From the NCBI GenBank assembly GCA_910577355.1, contig CAJTMY010000041.1, positions 1-19,851 on the forward strand: 19,851 bases of DNA, in the 5' to 3' direction. The notes beneath the pieces were generated by a model that saw only the letters and a list, made by a program, of their open reading frames with translations, had not been told where the DNA came from and did no database searches. The position numbers and the translations under genes are program-made. This DNA is from an uncultured Muribaculaceae bacterium (GTDB lineage Bacteria > Bacteroidota > Bacteroidia > Bacteroidales > Muribaculaceae). Shown here in pieces: positions 1 through 7,441 of the stretch (the stretch's first letter is position 1; each line of letters starts with the position of its first letter).

Positions 1-19
1 GGTAACCGCCCCCTATCCC

Positions 20-54
20 GACCCGGACATCCCCGATGCCCGGGTCTTTTTTTT
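20..54 (+). terminator. Rho-independent terminator of an upstream + strand gene
   Basis: A 7-bp stem (GACCCGG at 20-26, CCGGGTC at 40-46) is followed directly by eight T residues at 47-54 on the + strand. The T run on this side only means it ends transcription coming from left of the window. No coding sequence can be supported in positions 1-19. Confidence 0.8.
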
Positions 55-109
55 GTGTCAAAAAAACATAAATAGCACAGCGTATTATCCCGGTAACAAA
101 AAAAATATG

Positions 110-117
110 TACCTTTG
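110..117 (+). promoter_or_regulatory. Bacteroidota -7 promoter element (TACCTTTG) for the GT5-like/DUF4270 unit
   Basis: TACCTTTG matches the Bacteroidota -7 consensus TAnnTTTG. It lies in an AT-rich stretch between the upstream terminator and the first gene, leaving a leader of roughly 75-80 nt before the ATG at 200. I do not see a good TTTG at the -33 position, so the call rests on one box and on location. Confidence 0.5.
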
Positions 118-199
118 CATAATAATAATGTTTTAAAGTAAGTTGCAGCTGAATGCGCCTGTGGTGCGTTTGTGCTCCGAGCTTAAAATGGTATAATCG

Positions 200-1006
200 A
201 TGGACGTAAACAAAGTGCTATATATATCGCAGAAGATCTCTCCGTATCTCGTCGAGGATCCTCTGTCGGTGTTTGGCCGCATGCTGCCTCAGAGCATTCA
301 GGAGAGCGGAATCGAAGTGAGGACATTCATGCCCCGTTACGGTTGCATTAATGAGCGCCGCAATCAGCTTCATGAAGTAATCCGCCTGTCGGGTCTCAAT
401 ATTGTGATTGACGATACCGACCATCCGCTTATTATCAAGGTGGCTACTTTGCAGCCTTCGCGCATGCAGGTGTATTTTATAGATAATGATGATTACTTCC
501 TGCGGCATTCTGCCGACGGCCTCGAGACAGAGACTCTTTTTGCCGATAACGACGAACGTTCGATCTTCTTTGTGCGCGGAGTCATTGAGACCGCCCGGAA
601 GTTGCGTTGGGTACCTTCGGTAATCCATTGCACCGGATGGATCTCAACACTTGCGCCTATGTATATACGAAAGGTGTACGGAGACGATCCCACTTTTGCC
701 AATGCCAAAATTGTATTTTCCCTTTACGATGATCCGTTCGACGGAACATTTGATGACCGTATGGTGGAAAAACTCAAAATGGAAGGCTTCAAGGATGAGG
801 ATCTCAAGGCACTCACCGGTGTTCCGGTTGACTACGAGGCCCTCAACCGCCTTGCTATCGATTATGCCGATGCGATTGCTGTAAGCTCGGAGAACGTGCG
901 CCCCGCGCTTATCGAATATGCACGCCAAAGCGGTAAGCCTATGCTCGAATATCCCGGAGCGCAGGACTATGTGGATGCCTACCGCGAATTCTATATCTCG
1001 CTCTAA
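200..1006 (+). CDS. Stand-alone GT5 (glycogen/starch synthase) N-terminal-domain protein, probably non-catalytic
   Basis: This 268-residue protein follows the N-terminal half of the glycogen synthase (GT5) fold from end to end. The VLYISQKISP start matches the first beta strand of GlgA, RTFMPRYGCI matches the R-V-L-P-x-Y segment, and TGWISTLAPMYI (145-156) matches the HDWHxGLAPAYL segment. Full-length GlgA is about 480-550 residues with two Rossmann domains; the C-terminal nucleotide-sugar domain is absent here. The ADP-glucose motif KTGGL reads VEDPL (18-22), HDWH reads TGWI, and the VHN segment reads LYD (176-178). Homologues of this short form are usually annotated 'glycogen/starch synthase' in Bacteroidales. 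I infer a regulatory or binding role rather than glucan synthesis. The ATG at 200 is chosen because the fold begins at once. It is 18 bp upstream of the DUF4270 gene and probably co-transcribed with it. Confidence 0.85.
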   Translation: MDVNKVLYISQKISPYLVEDPLSVFGRMLPQSIQESGIEVRTFMPRYGCINERRNQLHEVIRLSGLNIVIDDTDHPLIIKVATLQPSRMQVYFIDNDDYFLRHSADGLETETLFADNDERSIFFVRGVIETARKLRWVPSVIHCTGWISTLAPMYIRKVYGDDPTFANAKIVFSLYDDPFDGTFDDRMVEKLKMEGFKDEDLKALTGVPVDYEALNRLAIDYADAIAVSSENVRPALIEYARQSGKPMLEYPGAQDYVDAYREFYISL

Positions 1007-1024
1007 TATTTCCCGTATCCGTAA

Positions 1025-2428
1025 ATGAAATCGGTACTTTACACAATACTTGCAGCCGTGGCCGCAGCTCTTGCAGTGGCATGCAACGAATCTTCGTCTA
1101 TCGGCAACTCCCTTTCAGAAGAAAATATCGTGATTGTTGTCGACTCCAATTTCACAGTCACAGGTAAGACTCTGCCCAACCCCGTGGTGCAGTCACGTAC
1201 ATTAAGCCAGCTTATTGGCGGTGTCGATGCAAAAGGTTTCGGCAGCATACGCAGCGACTTCGTTGGGCAGTTCATGCCGTCGCTCGCACTCGATACGGTC
1301 GACATGAAAATCAACGATATAGATTCTGTGAAGCTCTTCATGCAGATGGTGCGTGGCGCTTTTGTGGGCGATTCGCTCGTGCCTATGGGTATAGACGTAT
1401 ACCGCCTTACCAAGGATCTGCCCTATCCGATATACAGCAATTTCGATCCGGAAGGCTATTATGACCCGTCTGTGAAATTCGCCTCGGGCGTCTATACGGC
1501 GTCAACCATTAACGAGCCCGACTCGATAAAGGCATTGTCTTCGATAGTAGTGTCGATGCCATTGCCGTTGTCGTTTGCCAAAGAAATGTTTGCGGCCTAC
1601 GATGCCAACCCCTCGGTCTTCGCCGATCCGGATGTATTCGCACGCGACATATTCAAGGGTGTATATATACGGTCATCGTACGGAGCAGGCCGTATCAGCG
1701 ACTTTACCACAACCTCCATACGCCTTTATTATCACAAGGAAATATATAATACCGACTCGGCTCGTTACGAGACAAAAAAATATGTCGGCGACTATTTTGC
1801 GGTCACCCCCGAGGTTGTCGTGAACAACAATATCCGCTACGATATCGCCCCGGAACTCAAAGCTATGGCCGAAGCCGGCGACAAGGTGCTCGCAGCTCCC
1901 GCCGGCTACGAAGTGGAGATGAATTTTCCGGCTCCCGAGCTGATAGCTTCATACGACAAGTACGAGAACCGGCTTCGCGTACTCAACACCCTTACAATGA
2001 CCATCCCGGTCGAGACGATTGAGAATGATTACGATATCACACCGCCTCCTTACATCCTGATGGTACTCAAGAACAAAAAAGACGAATTCTTTGCCGAAAA
2101 CTCGCTTGTCGACAACAAGACATCGTTCTACGCCACCTACGACTCATTCAAAAACTGCTATACATTCTCATCGATGCGTGCCTATCTTCTTGATCTCTTG
2201 GAAAAGAAAGATAAGGGCGAGCTTACAGCCGATGACTATACATTTGTACTCACGCCGGTGCAGGTGAATAAAGAGGCTTCCGCTTCGTCGGGCGGCTACT
2301 ATGGCTCCACCGACTATGTGGTATCGAGCATCGTGCCGTATGTATCCAAGCCTGCCATGGGCAAAATTTTGCTCGACAAGGCAAAAATCATCCTTACATT
2401 TAGCGCAGGTTCGCAGAATAATTACTAA
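1025..2428 (+). CDS. DUF4270 family lipoprotein
   Basis: This 467-residue exported protein starts with a lipoprotein signal peptide (hydrophobic residues 4-19, lipobox AVAC, Cys20). The following SSSIGNSL segment and the overall length are typical of DUF4270 (PF14092) proteins of Bacteroidota. The rest is beta-rich with many aromatic residues, consistent with a surface or periplasmic lipoprotein; residues after Cys20 are N-E-S-S, and I do not assign inner or outer membrane from this. The molecular function of the family is unknown and none is proposed. The gene starts 18 bp after the GT5-like gene, so they probably form one transcript. The TAA stop at 2426-2428 forms the first three bases of the tRNA-Thr promoter box. 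No transmembrane helices follow the signal peptide. Confidence 0.88.
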   Translation: MKSVLYTILAAVAAALAVACNESSSIGNSLSEENIVIVVDSNFTVTGKTLPNPVVQSRTLSQLIGGVDAKGFGSIRSDFVGQFMPSLALDTVDMKINDIDSVKLFMQMVRGAFVGDSLVPMGIDVYRLTKDLPYPIYSNFDPEGYYDPSVKFASGVYTASTINEPDSIKALSSIVVSMPLPLSFAKEMFAAYDANPSVFADPDVFARDIFKGVYIRSSYGAGRISDFTTTSIRLYYHKEIYNTDSARYETKKYVGDYFAVTPEVVVNNNIRYDIAPELKAMAEAGDKVLAAPAGYEVEMNFPAPELIASYDKYENRLRVLNTLTMTIPVETIENDYDITPPPYILMVLKNKKDEFFAENSLVDNKTSFYATYDSFKNCYTFSSMRAYLLDLLEKKDKGELTADDYTFVLTPVQVNKEASASSGGYYGSTDYVVSSIVPYVSKPAMGKILLDKAKIILTFSAGSQNNY

Positions 2429-2433
2429 CTTTG
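2426..2433 (+). promoter_or_regulatory. -7 promoter element (TAACTTTG) for tRNA-Thr, overlapping the DUF4270 stop codon
   Basis: TAACTTTG matches TAnnTTTG exactly and ends 27 nt before the tRNA. Its TAA is also the stop codon of the upstream gene. A clear -33 TTTG is not visible. The tRNA could also be reached by read-through from the DUF4270 unit. Confidence 0.55.
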
Positions 2434-2460
2434 CACAGTAAACGCCACGTGCGTTGACAG

Positions 2461-2533
2461 GCCGCAATAGCTCAGTCGGTAGAGCATTTCATTCGTAACG
2501 AAAAGGTCGTGGGTTCGAGTCCCACTCGCGGCT
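2461..2533 (+). tRNA. tRNA-Thr (anticodon CGT)
   Basis: A 73-nt cloverleaf: acceptor GCCGCAA/TCGCGGC, D-arm GCTC/GAGC, anticodon loop TTCGTAA (anticodon CGT at 34-36), T-arm GTGGG/CCCAC with TTCGAGT loop, discriminator T. CCA is not encoded. Two A-C mismatches are visible, at 6-67 in the acceptor stem and 31-39 at the base of the anticodon loop. CGT reads ACG codons. A hairpin terminator follows 6 nt after the gene. Confidence 0.92.
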
Positions 2534-2539
2534 CTTGCA

Positions 2540-2574
2540 CAGCGCCCCTCACAGTATAGCCGTGAGGGGCGCTG
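2540..2574. terminator. Strong hairpin between convergent tRNA-Thr and the small membrane protein gene
   Basis: A perfect 13-bp inverted repeat (CAGCGCCCCTCAC at 2540-2552, GTGAGGGGCGCTG at 2562-2574) with a 9-nt loop. It lies 6 nt past the tRNA and 6 nt past the stop codon of the - strand gene, so it can serve both. Neither side has a long T run (the + side has only a weak TTTT at about 2585), so termination efficiency is uncertain. Confidence 0.7.
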
Positions 2575-2580
2575 TTGCTG

Positions 2581-2844
2581 TCAGGTTTTGTCCGTCCGGC
2601 GCAGCAGCGTCCTGATACGCGCCACACCGGCTTTGCCGAGTATGATTATCGCCGTATACTGAGTGGCCTTGGCAAGGCCGTAGAACGTTGCCCACAGCAC
2701 ACCTTTGGCCACAGCCGGTATAGGCAGCAGCATCTGTGCGAACGAAAGCACGTAGCACACCACGCACATAATCGCCACTATGACACCTGTGCGGAACGAC
2801 ATTCCCTGCAGCCAACTTTTTGCCCTTGTCAGATATGCTTTCAA
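2581..2844 (-). CDS. Small conserved membrane protein, two predicted helices
   Basis: This 87-residue protein has a basic N terminus (KAYLTRAKSWLQGMSFRTG), a hydrophobic helix at about 20-42, a second at about 46-70, and a basic tail ending RIRTLLRRTDKT, suggesting a two-helix inner-membrane protein with both ends in the cytoplasm. The pattern MSFRTG plus SFAQMLLP and GVLW looks like a small family I have seen in Bacteroidales, but I know no function. The reading frame opens with TTG at 2842-2844, directly preceded by ACA and an in-frame TAG stop. The only alternative is the ATG of Met15, which would drop the basic leader. The gene begins 34 bp after the stop of the CotH-family gene and could be its co-transcribed partner. 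Confidence 0.72.
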   Translation of the reverse strand: MKAYLTRAKSWLQGMSFRTGVIVAIMCVVCYVLSFAQMLLPIPAVAKGVLWATFYGLAKATQYTAIIILGKAGVARIRTLLRRTDKT

Positions 2845-2878
2845 TGTCTACTTATATGAATATTAGGAACGGCTGCTC

Positions 2879-4135
2879 TCATTGCTGTTGTTCGCCTTCC
2901 GGCAGGTGTCCGTTGAACCACTCCATGTTTCGTTTCAAGGCATTTTTTATCCTGCCGGATCTGAGCTGTGCGGTCTGTGTCGGATCTTCATCCCATCTTT
3001 CGCAATCATTTTTCCAGGCTTCGGCAAGAGGCAGCACGGTAGTGTCTATGTACTCGTATATTTCATGAAGCTTATCCGGATAGACATTGTTCCAGACAGC
3101 CTTGACCGTCTGGCAGAAGCTGTCATACCGTATAATCTCTCCTATCCAGTGCGGTGTAAATCCATAATGGACTTTCATACGGAAAGTATAATCGGTCTTT
3201 TCTCGATTGTAGCATGTCACATCCCATATCGGCCCGGCAACCCATCTGGCATTTTCGCGCAGATCCTTATGGAGATAGAAGCTTCCGTGAAAACCATCGG
3301 GATTGTCCATCACTTCCTGCAGGATGAAGAAACGGGCCATACTCTCCACATCGATATATTCCTCCCATTCGGTTGAACTCTTGTCATTGGAATAAATTGC
3401 CGAATTGATGGCTTTGAATTCTTGTGTCAGCCATTGCAGCTGGGCATTTGACAGTTCTTTCGGCGAGTGGTAGCGGAGGGTCAGATTCCATCGGTTGCAT
3501 TCCGGGATGGTTATCTGGCATTCATCGCGGTAATTGTCGACTTCCACGAGCCAGCCACCCTCTATCAGTTCGGGATTTGTTTCCCGGTCTTGCTGTTCGT
3601 ATATATTCACCCGGTTTTTATCTATCCGGATAGTTTCGGTAAGGAAATACAGTCCGATATAATCGTTGTTCAGCATTACCTCCACCGGGCGGAAGCTTGG
3701 AGTCCATTCCATATCCATAAGTTTGCCCATCCTGAGTCCGGCGACAGTGTTTTCTGTAGGTTTCAGCAATGCCCAGTGCTTGTTTTCGGGCATGCCCATC
3801 AATGCCTTCTTTTTGCCGAGTTTTATTTTATATGGTTTCTTGGCTGCTTTCCATGACGAATGTCCCCGCCCCCTTATCTGCATTGGAAGTGGCTCTGATT
3901 CCGTGCCGACAGGGTCTACATCCTTTCCCATCGGGTCAAGCCAATAAGAGGCATTGATATATTGCTCTTTGGATACAATCGGCTGATTGTTCTCTGTCTC
4001 TATGTATAAGACCGGCAATGTGCCGGATACAGATACAGTGGATGGTGGCGGCTTGGGTGTCTCATTCTCATCAGAGCAGGAAACGAATGTCAATGCTGAT
4101 ATCAGACAGCAAATAGCCTTTGTTATATTTTGCAT
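2879..4135 (-). CDS. CotH kinase family lipoprotein
   Basis: A 418-residue exported lipoprotein of the CotH family (PF08757), atypical protein kinases first described from Bacillus spore coats. Family hallmarks visible are IRGRGHSSW...KKPYKIKL (87-106), the EGGWLVEVDNY strand (192-202), the NPD motif (278-280, expected catalytic Asp) and GPIWD (301-305, expected metal Asp). The usual WDxD reads WDVT here, so the second Asp is missing. I choose the ATG at 4133-4135, which gives a compact signal peptide with lipobox FVSC and Cys20. A longer frame would open with GTG at 4168, but that codon lies inside the terminator hairpin. By eye the gene is richer in A and T than buk or mfd. The substrate is unknown; in Bacteroidota these are envelope lipoproteins, so a spore role is excluded. 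Confidence 0.87.
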   Translation of the reverse strand: MQNITKAICCLISALTFVSCSDENETPKPPPSTVSVSGTLPVLYIETENNQPIVSKEQYINASYWLDPMGKDVDPVGTESEPLPMQIRGRGHSSWKAAKKPYKIKLGKKKALMGMPENKHWALLKPTENTVAGLRMGKLMDMEWTPSFRPVEVMLNNDYIGLYFLTETIRIDKNRVNIYEQQDRETNPELIEGGWLVEVDNYRDECQITIPECNRWNLTLRYHSPKELSNAQLQWLTQEFKAINSAIYSNDKSSTEWEEYIDVESMARFFILQEVMDNPDGFHGSFYLHKDLRENARWVAGPIWDVTCYNREKTDYTFRMKVHYGFTPHWIGEIIRYDSFCQTVKAVWNNVYPDKLHEIYEYIDTTVLPLAEAWKNDCERWDEDPTQTAQLRSGRIKNALKRNMEWFNGHLPEGEQQQ

Positions 4136-4166
4136 GAAGCTGAGGAGATGTCTTAAACGGATGTTC

Positions 4167-4214
4167 ACAGCATGGCGTCGACAATCTGTGCGGTTGTCGG
4201 CGCCATGCTGTTTT
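4167..4214. terminator. Long hairpin between buk and the CotH-family gene
   Basis: An inverted repeat with an 11-bp outer stem (ACAGCATGGCG/CGCCATGCTGT, 4167-4177 and 4201-4211), a T-G pair, a 6-bp inner stem (CGACAA/TTGTCG) and a 9-nt loop. It lies 19 nt past the buk stop. The T run (TTTT, 4211-4214) is on the + side; on the - strand no T run follows, so as a buk terminator it would depend on stem strength. Confidence 0.65.
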
Positions 4215-4230
4215 ATGCCTTTATGAAAGA

Positions 4231-5292
4231 TTATTTGTATTCTTTTATCTCTATTGTGCCGTTGAGGGCGCCGAGGCCGTTGGTGGCGAGGGCGAGCATC
4301 TCGTTCTCGCCGGGATATACGTGTACGGGAGCAAGGAAGTCTATGTAGTCGGTGAGCCGTTTCACCACATAGTCGCTGTATGCCACACCGCCTGTGAGGA
4401 GGATGGCGTCAACTTTGCCGCGGAGCACCACGGCCGAGCCGCCTATCCATTTGGCTATGGAGTATATCATGCCGTTGAGCACCAGCTCGGCCTTTTTGTC
4501 ACCGGCCTTGATCGACTCCACGATGGCGGCCACATCTGTTGTGCCGAGGTGGGCGGCGAGGCCCGCGTTGCCGCTGATACGGCGTTTGAGCTGTTCCTTG
4601 GTGTATTTTTGCGAGTAGCAGAGGTCTATGAGCTTGCCCGGAGGCAGTGAGCCGGCGCGTTCGGGCGAGAATGGGCCTTCTCCGTCGAAGGCGTTGTTCA
4701 CGTCGATGCAGCGGCCTTTGAGGTGAGTGCCTATCGAGATACCGCCCCCGAGGTGTGCTATGATGAGGTTGAGGTCTTCATAGCGGGTATTGTGTTCGGC
4801 TGCGTATCGGCGGGCGATAGAGCGCTGGTTGAGGGCATGCCACGTGGTGATGCGTGGCATTATCGGAGAGCCGGATATGCGGGCCACGTCGATGAGTTCG
4901 TCCACTACGCCAGGATCGGCCGTGAGCGAGCGGCAGCCGGGTATACGCTGCGCTATGTCGTGTGCGATGCGGCATCCGAGGTTGCAGGCGTGATTGCGCA
5001 TCGGATGTTCGATTTCATCGAGCATTACGTTGTTCACTTCATATACGCCGCCCTCGATGGGTTTGAGCAGGCCGCCTCGGGCCACGATGGCATCGAAGCG
5101 CATTGGGATGTCGTTTTTGCGGAGTGCGTCGAGCACGAGGTCGCGGCGGTATTCAAACTGGTCGGATACAAGTTCAAATGGCGCGAGTTCCTCTACCGAG
5201 TGGCGGATGTTCTCTATAAGAATTGGATTGGTGTCGTCGAATACGGCTATCTTGGTGGATGTCGAGCCGGGATTGATAGTGAGGAGTCGCAT
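4231..5292 (-). CDS. buk: Butyrate kinase
   Basis: This 353-residue ASKHA-fold acyl kinase converts acyl-phosphate plus ADP to a short-chain acid plus ATP in the cytoplasm. Motifs include NPGSTSTK (7-14, first phosphate loop), ARGGLLKPI (71-79), the AHLGGGIS loop (179-186), DGEGPFSPERAGSLP (203-217), and a C-terminal LTGGVAYS adenosine-binding segment. Length and motifs fit butyrate kinase rather than acetate kinase (about 400 residues). The gene follows ptb by 61 bp on the same strand, giving the classical Ptb-Buk pair. In gut Bacteroidales the substrate may be butyryl- or branched-chain acyl-phosphate; the sequence does not decide. The ATG at 5290-5292 starts directly at the first beta strand. 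Confidence 0.93.
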   Translation of the reverse strand: MRLLTINPGSTSTKIAVFDDTNPILIENIRHSVEELAPFELVSDQFEYRRDLVLDALRKNDIPMRFDAIVARGGLLKPIEGGVYEVNNVMLDEIEHPMRNHACNLGCRIAHDIAQRIPGCRSLTADPGVVDELIDVARISGSPIMPRITTWHALNQRSIARRYAAEHNTRYEDLNLIIAHLGGGISIGTHLKGRCIDVNNAFDGEGPFSPERAGSLPPGKLIDLCYSQKYTKEQLKRRISGNAGLAAHLGTTDVAAIVESIKAGDKKAELVLNGMIYSIAKWIGGSAVVLRGKVDAILLTGGVAYSDYVVKRLTDYIDFLAPVHVYPGENEMLALATNGLGALNGTIEIKEYK

Positions 5293-5353
5293 ACTGGATT
5301 ATGTGTTGTTAGGTAGTTTTTTTGTGGAAGAGAGATATGGATTGGCGCTATAA

Positions 5354-6265
5354 TCAGCGGTTTGCGGCTGTGAGGCATGCCATCGCGAGGCTGCATAGCT
5401 TCGATCGGGTAGAGTCGCCGCGCGATGGGAGCACGACGGGTGCCGAGGTGCCTGCGAGCATGCCGGCTGTGAGTGCTCCGGCAAAGCAGTTGAGGGTCTT
5501 GTAGAATACGTTGCCCGATTCGATATCCGGCATTATGAGTGCGTCGGCGCGGCCTTCGATGGGCGATACGATGCCTTTTACCTCGCCGGCGTGCGGGTCG
5601 CAGGCCACTTTCACATCCATAGGGCCGTCGACTATGATATTGCCGAACCGGCCTTGAGCGGCCATTTCCTTTATCTCGGTGTAGTCCACCGATACGGGGA
5701 ATTTCGGGCTTACCTTCTCGGTGCAGTGTATGAGTGCGACGCGGGGCTCATCTATGCCGAAGGCCCGGCATACTTCTGCGATGGCCTCCACCATAGCCAG
5801 GCGCTGTGGCAAGGTGGGGAACGGTATCACTGCAGCATCCGTAAAGAACAGCAGCCTGTCGCGTCCCGGAATCTGTGCCGCTGTGATGTGTGTGAGCACG
5901 TTGCCGGCCGGAAGTATGCCGTGCTCCTTGTTGAGGACGGCGCGCAGCAGGTTGTCGGTGTTGAGCATGCCTTTCATGAGCACGTCGGCGCGGCCTGTGC
6001 GTACGGCTTCCACGGCAGCGCGGGCTGCTTCGTCGGTGTCATCTATCCCTACAAGCTCCACGCGGTCGGCATAGTTATCCATCAGTGGTAGAGCCTTTAT
6101 GATATCGGCTTTGCCGAAGAATATAAAGTCGGCAAAGCCTTTCTCGAGCGCCGCCTCGATGGCTTCTACGGTGTGGGAGTCGTGGGGACAGGCCACTGCG
6201 ACGCGGCGGCGTGGGGCATCGGCAAGATGGCCGAGCAGGCTTTCAAAGTTTGGGATGGATTGCAT
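5354..6265 (-). CDS. ptb: Phosphate butyryltransferase (phosphotransbutyrylase)
   Basis: This 303-residue member of the phosphate acetyl/butyryltransferase family (PF01515) makes acyl-phosphate and CoA from acyl-CoA and phosphate, feeding the kinase encoded next. Visible family segments are RVAVACPHDSHTVEA (21-35), ADVLMKGMLNTDNLLR (93-108), TDAAVIPFPTL (142-152), DGPMDVKVACD (203-213) and PVVLPSRGDSTRSK (276-289), the C-terminal active-site region. I choose the ATG at 6263-6265; the longer frame begins with TTG at 6286 and would add seven residues not expected in the family. The 180-bp region upstream is AT-rich and holds the YitT-gene hairpin, so ptb-buk is likely transcribed separately, although I cannot point to a clean promoter. 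Confidence 0.92.
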   Translation of the reverse strand: MQSIPNFESLLGHLADAPRRRVAVACPHDSHTVEAIEAALEKGFADFIFFGKADIIKALPLMDNYADRVELVGIDDTDEAARAAVEAVRTGRADVLMKGMLNTDNLLRAVLNKEHGILPAGNVLTHITAAQIPGRDRLLFFTDAAVIPFPTLPQRLAMVEAIAEVCRAFGIDEPRVALIHCTEKVSPKFPVSVDYTEIKEMAAQGRFGNIIVDGPMDVKVACDPHAGEVKGIVSPIEGRADALIMPDIESGNVFYKTLNCFAGALTAGMLAGTSAPVVLPSRGDSTRSKLCSLAMACLTAANR

Positions 6266-6402
6266 ACTTGTTGATATTTTGTGCAAATTTCGTAAAAAAT
6301 AGAAAACTGTGCAAAATGTTTAACAACATGAAAAAGCATGACTGAAAATTCACAAAAAGTCAGATTGTAATTTTTTATCCCTAAAAACATACGATATGTA
6401 AG

Positions 6403-6433
6403 TATTCAGGCACAATATCGTGGTACCTGAATA
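6403..6433 (-). terminator. Candidate terminator downstream of the gltX-to-YitT gene cluster
   Basis: An 8-bp inverted repeat TATTCAGG (6403-6410) / CCTGAATA (6426-6433) with an internal CAC/GTG pairing lies 33 nt past the YitT-family stop. A weaker ACATA/TATGT hairpin at 6388-6400 is followed on the - strand by TTTT. Either could end the cluster transcript. The rest of 6287-6466 is AT-rich and shows no gene. Confidence 0.45.
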
Positions 6434-6466
6434 AAATCGGCTGCAATGGCATGCACAAATATCTTA

Positions 6467-7420
6467 TTATTGTGCATCGGTCTCCCGGCGTGGTGCTATA
6501 ATTTTGCGTGGTTTGGCTTTCAGAGGATCAAATCCGTTGCCGTAAACACTGCGGGCTTCCGATTGGATTATGTATGCGGTATCATCGATGCGCCGCACAA
6601 TCTCATAGATGCGGTCGGCGTCATATTGCCGGCACCACACTATCAGCAGTTCGCGGTGCTCCTTGGTCCAGAATCCCGTGCCGCCCACGGTAGTGACCCC
6701 GCGGCCCGATTCGTGTGTCACCCGGTCGGCGATCTCTTCCCATTTGGGCGACAGTATAAGGAACTGGATTGTCTGTTTGTCAAGATTCACGATATAGTTG
6801 GCCAGAAGTGAATAGATGATAATGGAAGTCCAGCCGTACAGTATGGTCTGCACGCGGGCCTGGATTCTGGCGTCCATATCGCCGTCAAAGGGCAGGAAAA
6901 ACGAGCATGTCACGATGGCTATGTCTATTATCATCATCGTGCGACCCATGTTGATGTTGGCCTTCTTCTCGAATACGGCCGCCACTATGTCGGTACCCCC
7001 TGCCGACCCTTTGTGCGCATAATACAGTCCTATGCCTATGCCGCATATGGCCGCGCCCATCAGCACGCTCATTGTCGTGTCGGCTACGATGGGCGGGCGC
7101 GATGTGAAGTACGACTCGATGGAGCCGATCATCAGCGACAGGATTGTGGCGCCGAACACCGTGCGCACCACAAACTTTCGTCCGAGCACCCGATACCAGC
7201 AGGCCAGCATAAGTATGTTGGCCGCATACATCGTTACAGCCACGGGGATATGGCCTCCCGAGGCAAAGAACACAAGTGTGCTGAAACCGGCCATACCGCC
7301 CACTACGATCTCGTGAGGCAGGATAAATACTGTGAAACCTATGGCATATATGGCCATGCCCGCTATTATTATCAGATAGTCGCGGACATCCGGGTTGGCA
7401 TACAGACGCAGTGCTTGCAT
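6467..7420 (-). CDS. YitT family membrane protein (YitT + DUF2179)
   Basis: This 317-residue protein has the YitT architecture: a first helix at about 15-34 containing GMAIYAIGFTVFILP, then HEIVVGGMAGFS (36-47), several more hydrophobic segments to about residue 213, the conserved loop YYAHKGSAGGTDIVA (133-147), and a cytoplasmic C-terminal domain (about 220-300, DUF2179, PF10035) beginning at KQTIQFLILSPKW. YitT proteins (PF02588) are widespread inner-membrane proteins of unknown transport function. It is the last gene of the gltX cluster, 21 bp after the DUF486 gene. The terminal 20 residues (KPRKIIAPRRETDAQ and the preceding residues) are basic and probably disordered. The ATG at 7418-7420 is unambiguous. 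Confidence 0.9.
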   Translation of the reverse strand: MQALRLYANPDVRDYLIIIAGMAIYAIGFTVFILPHEIVVGGMAGFSTLVFFASGGHIPVAVTMYAANILMLACWYRVLGRKFVVRTVFGATILSLMIGSIESYFTSRPPIVADTTMSVLMGAAICGIGIGLYYAHKGSAGGTDIVAAVFEKKANINMGRTMMIIDIAIVTCSFFLPFDGDMDARIQARVQTILYGWTSIIIYSLLANYIVNLDKQTIQFLILSPKWEEIADRVTHESGRGVTTVGGTGFWTKEHRELLIVWCRQYDADRIYEIVRRIDDTAYIIQSEARSVYGNGFDPLKAKPRKIIAPRRETDAQ

Positions 7421-7441
7421 GGAAGGAGATTTAAAAGTGTA

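Noticed and set aside
4136..4168. N-terminal extension of the CotH-family protein to a GTG at 4168
   Set aside because: The extension would place the start codon inside the terminator hairpin and spoil the lipoprotein signal peptide; the ATG at 4135 is better.
4723..5316. A 197-codon + strand frame antisense to buk
   Set aside because: A shadow of buk, with no start context or family features.
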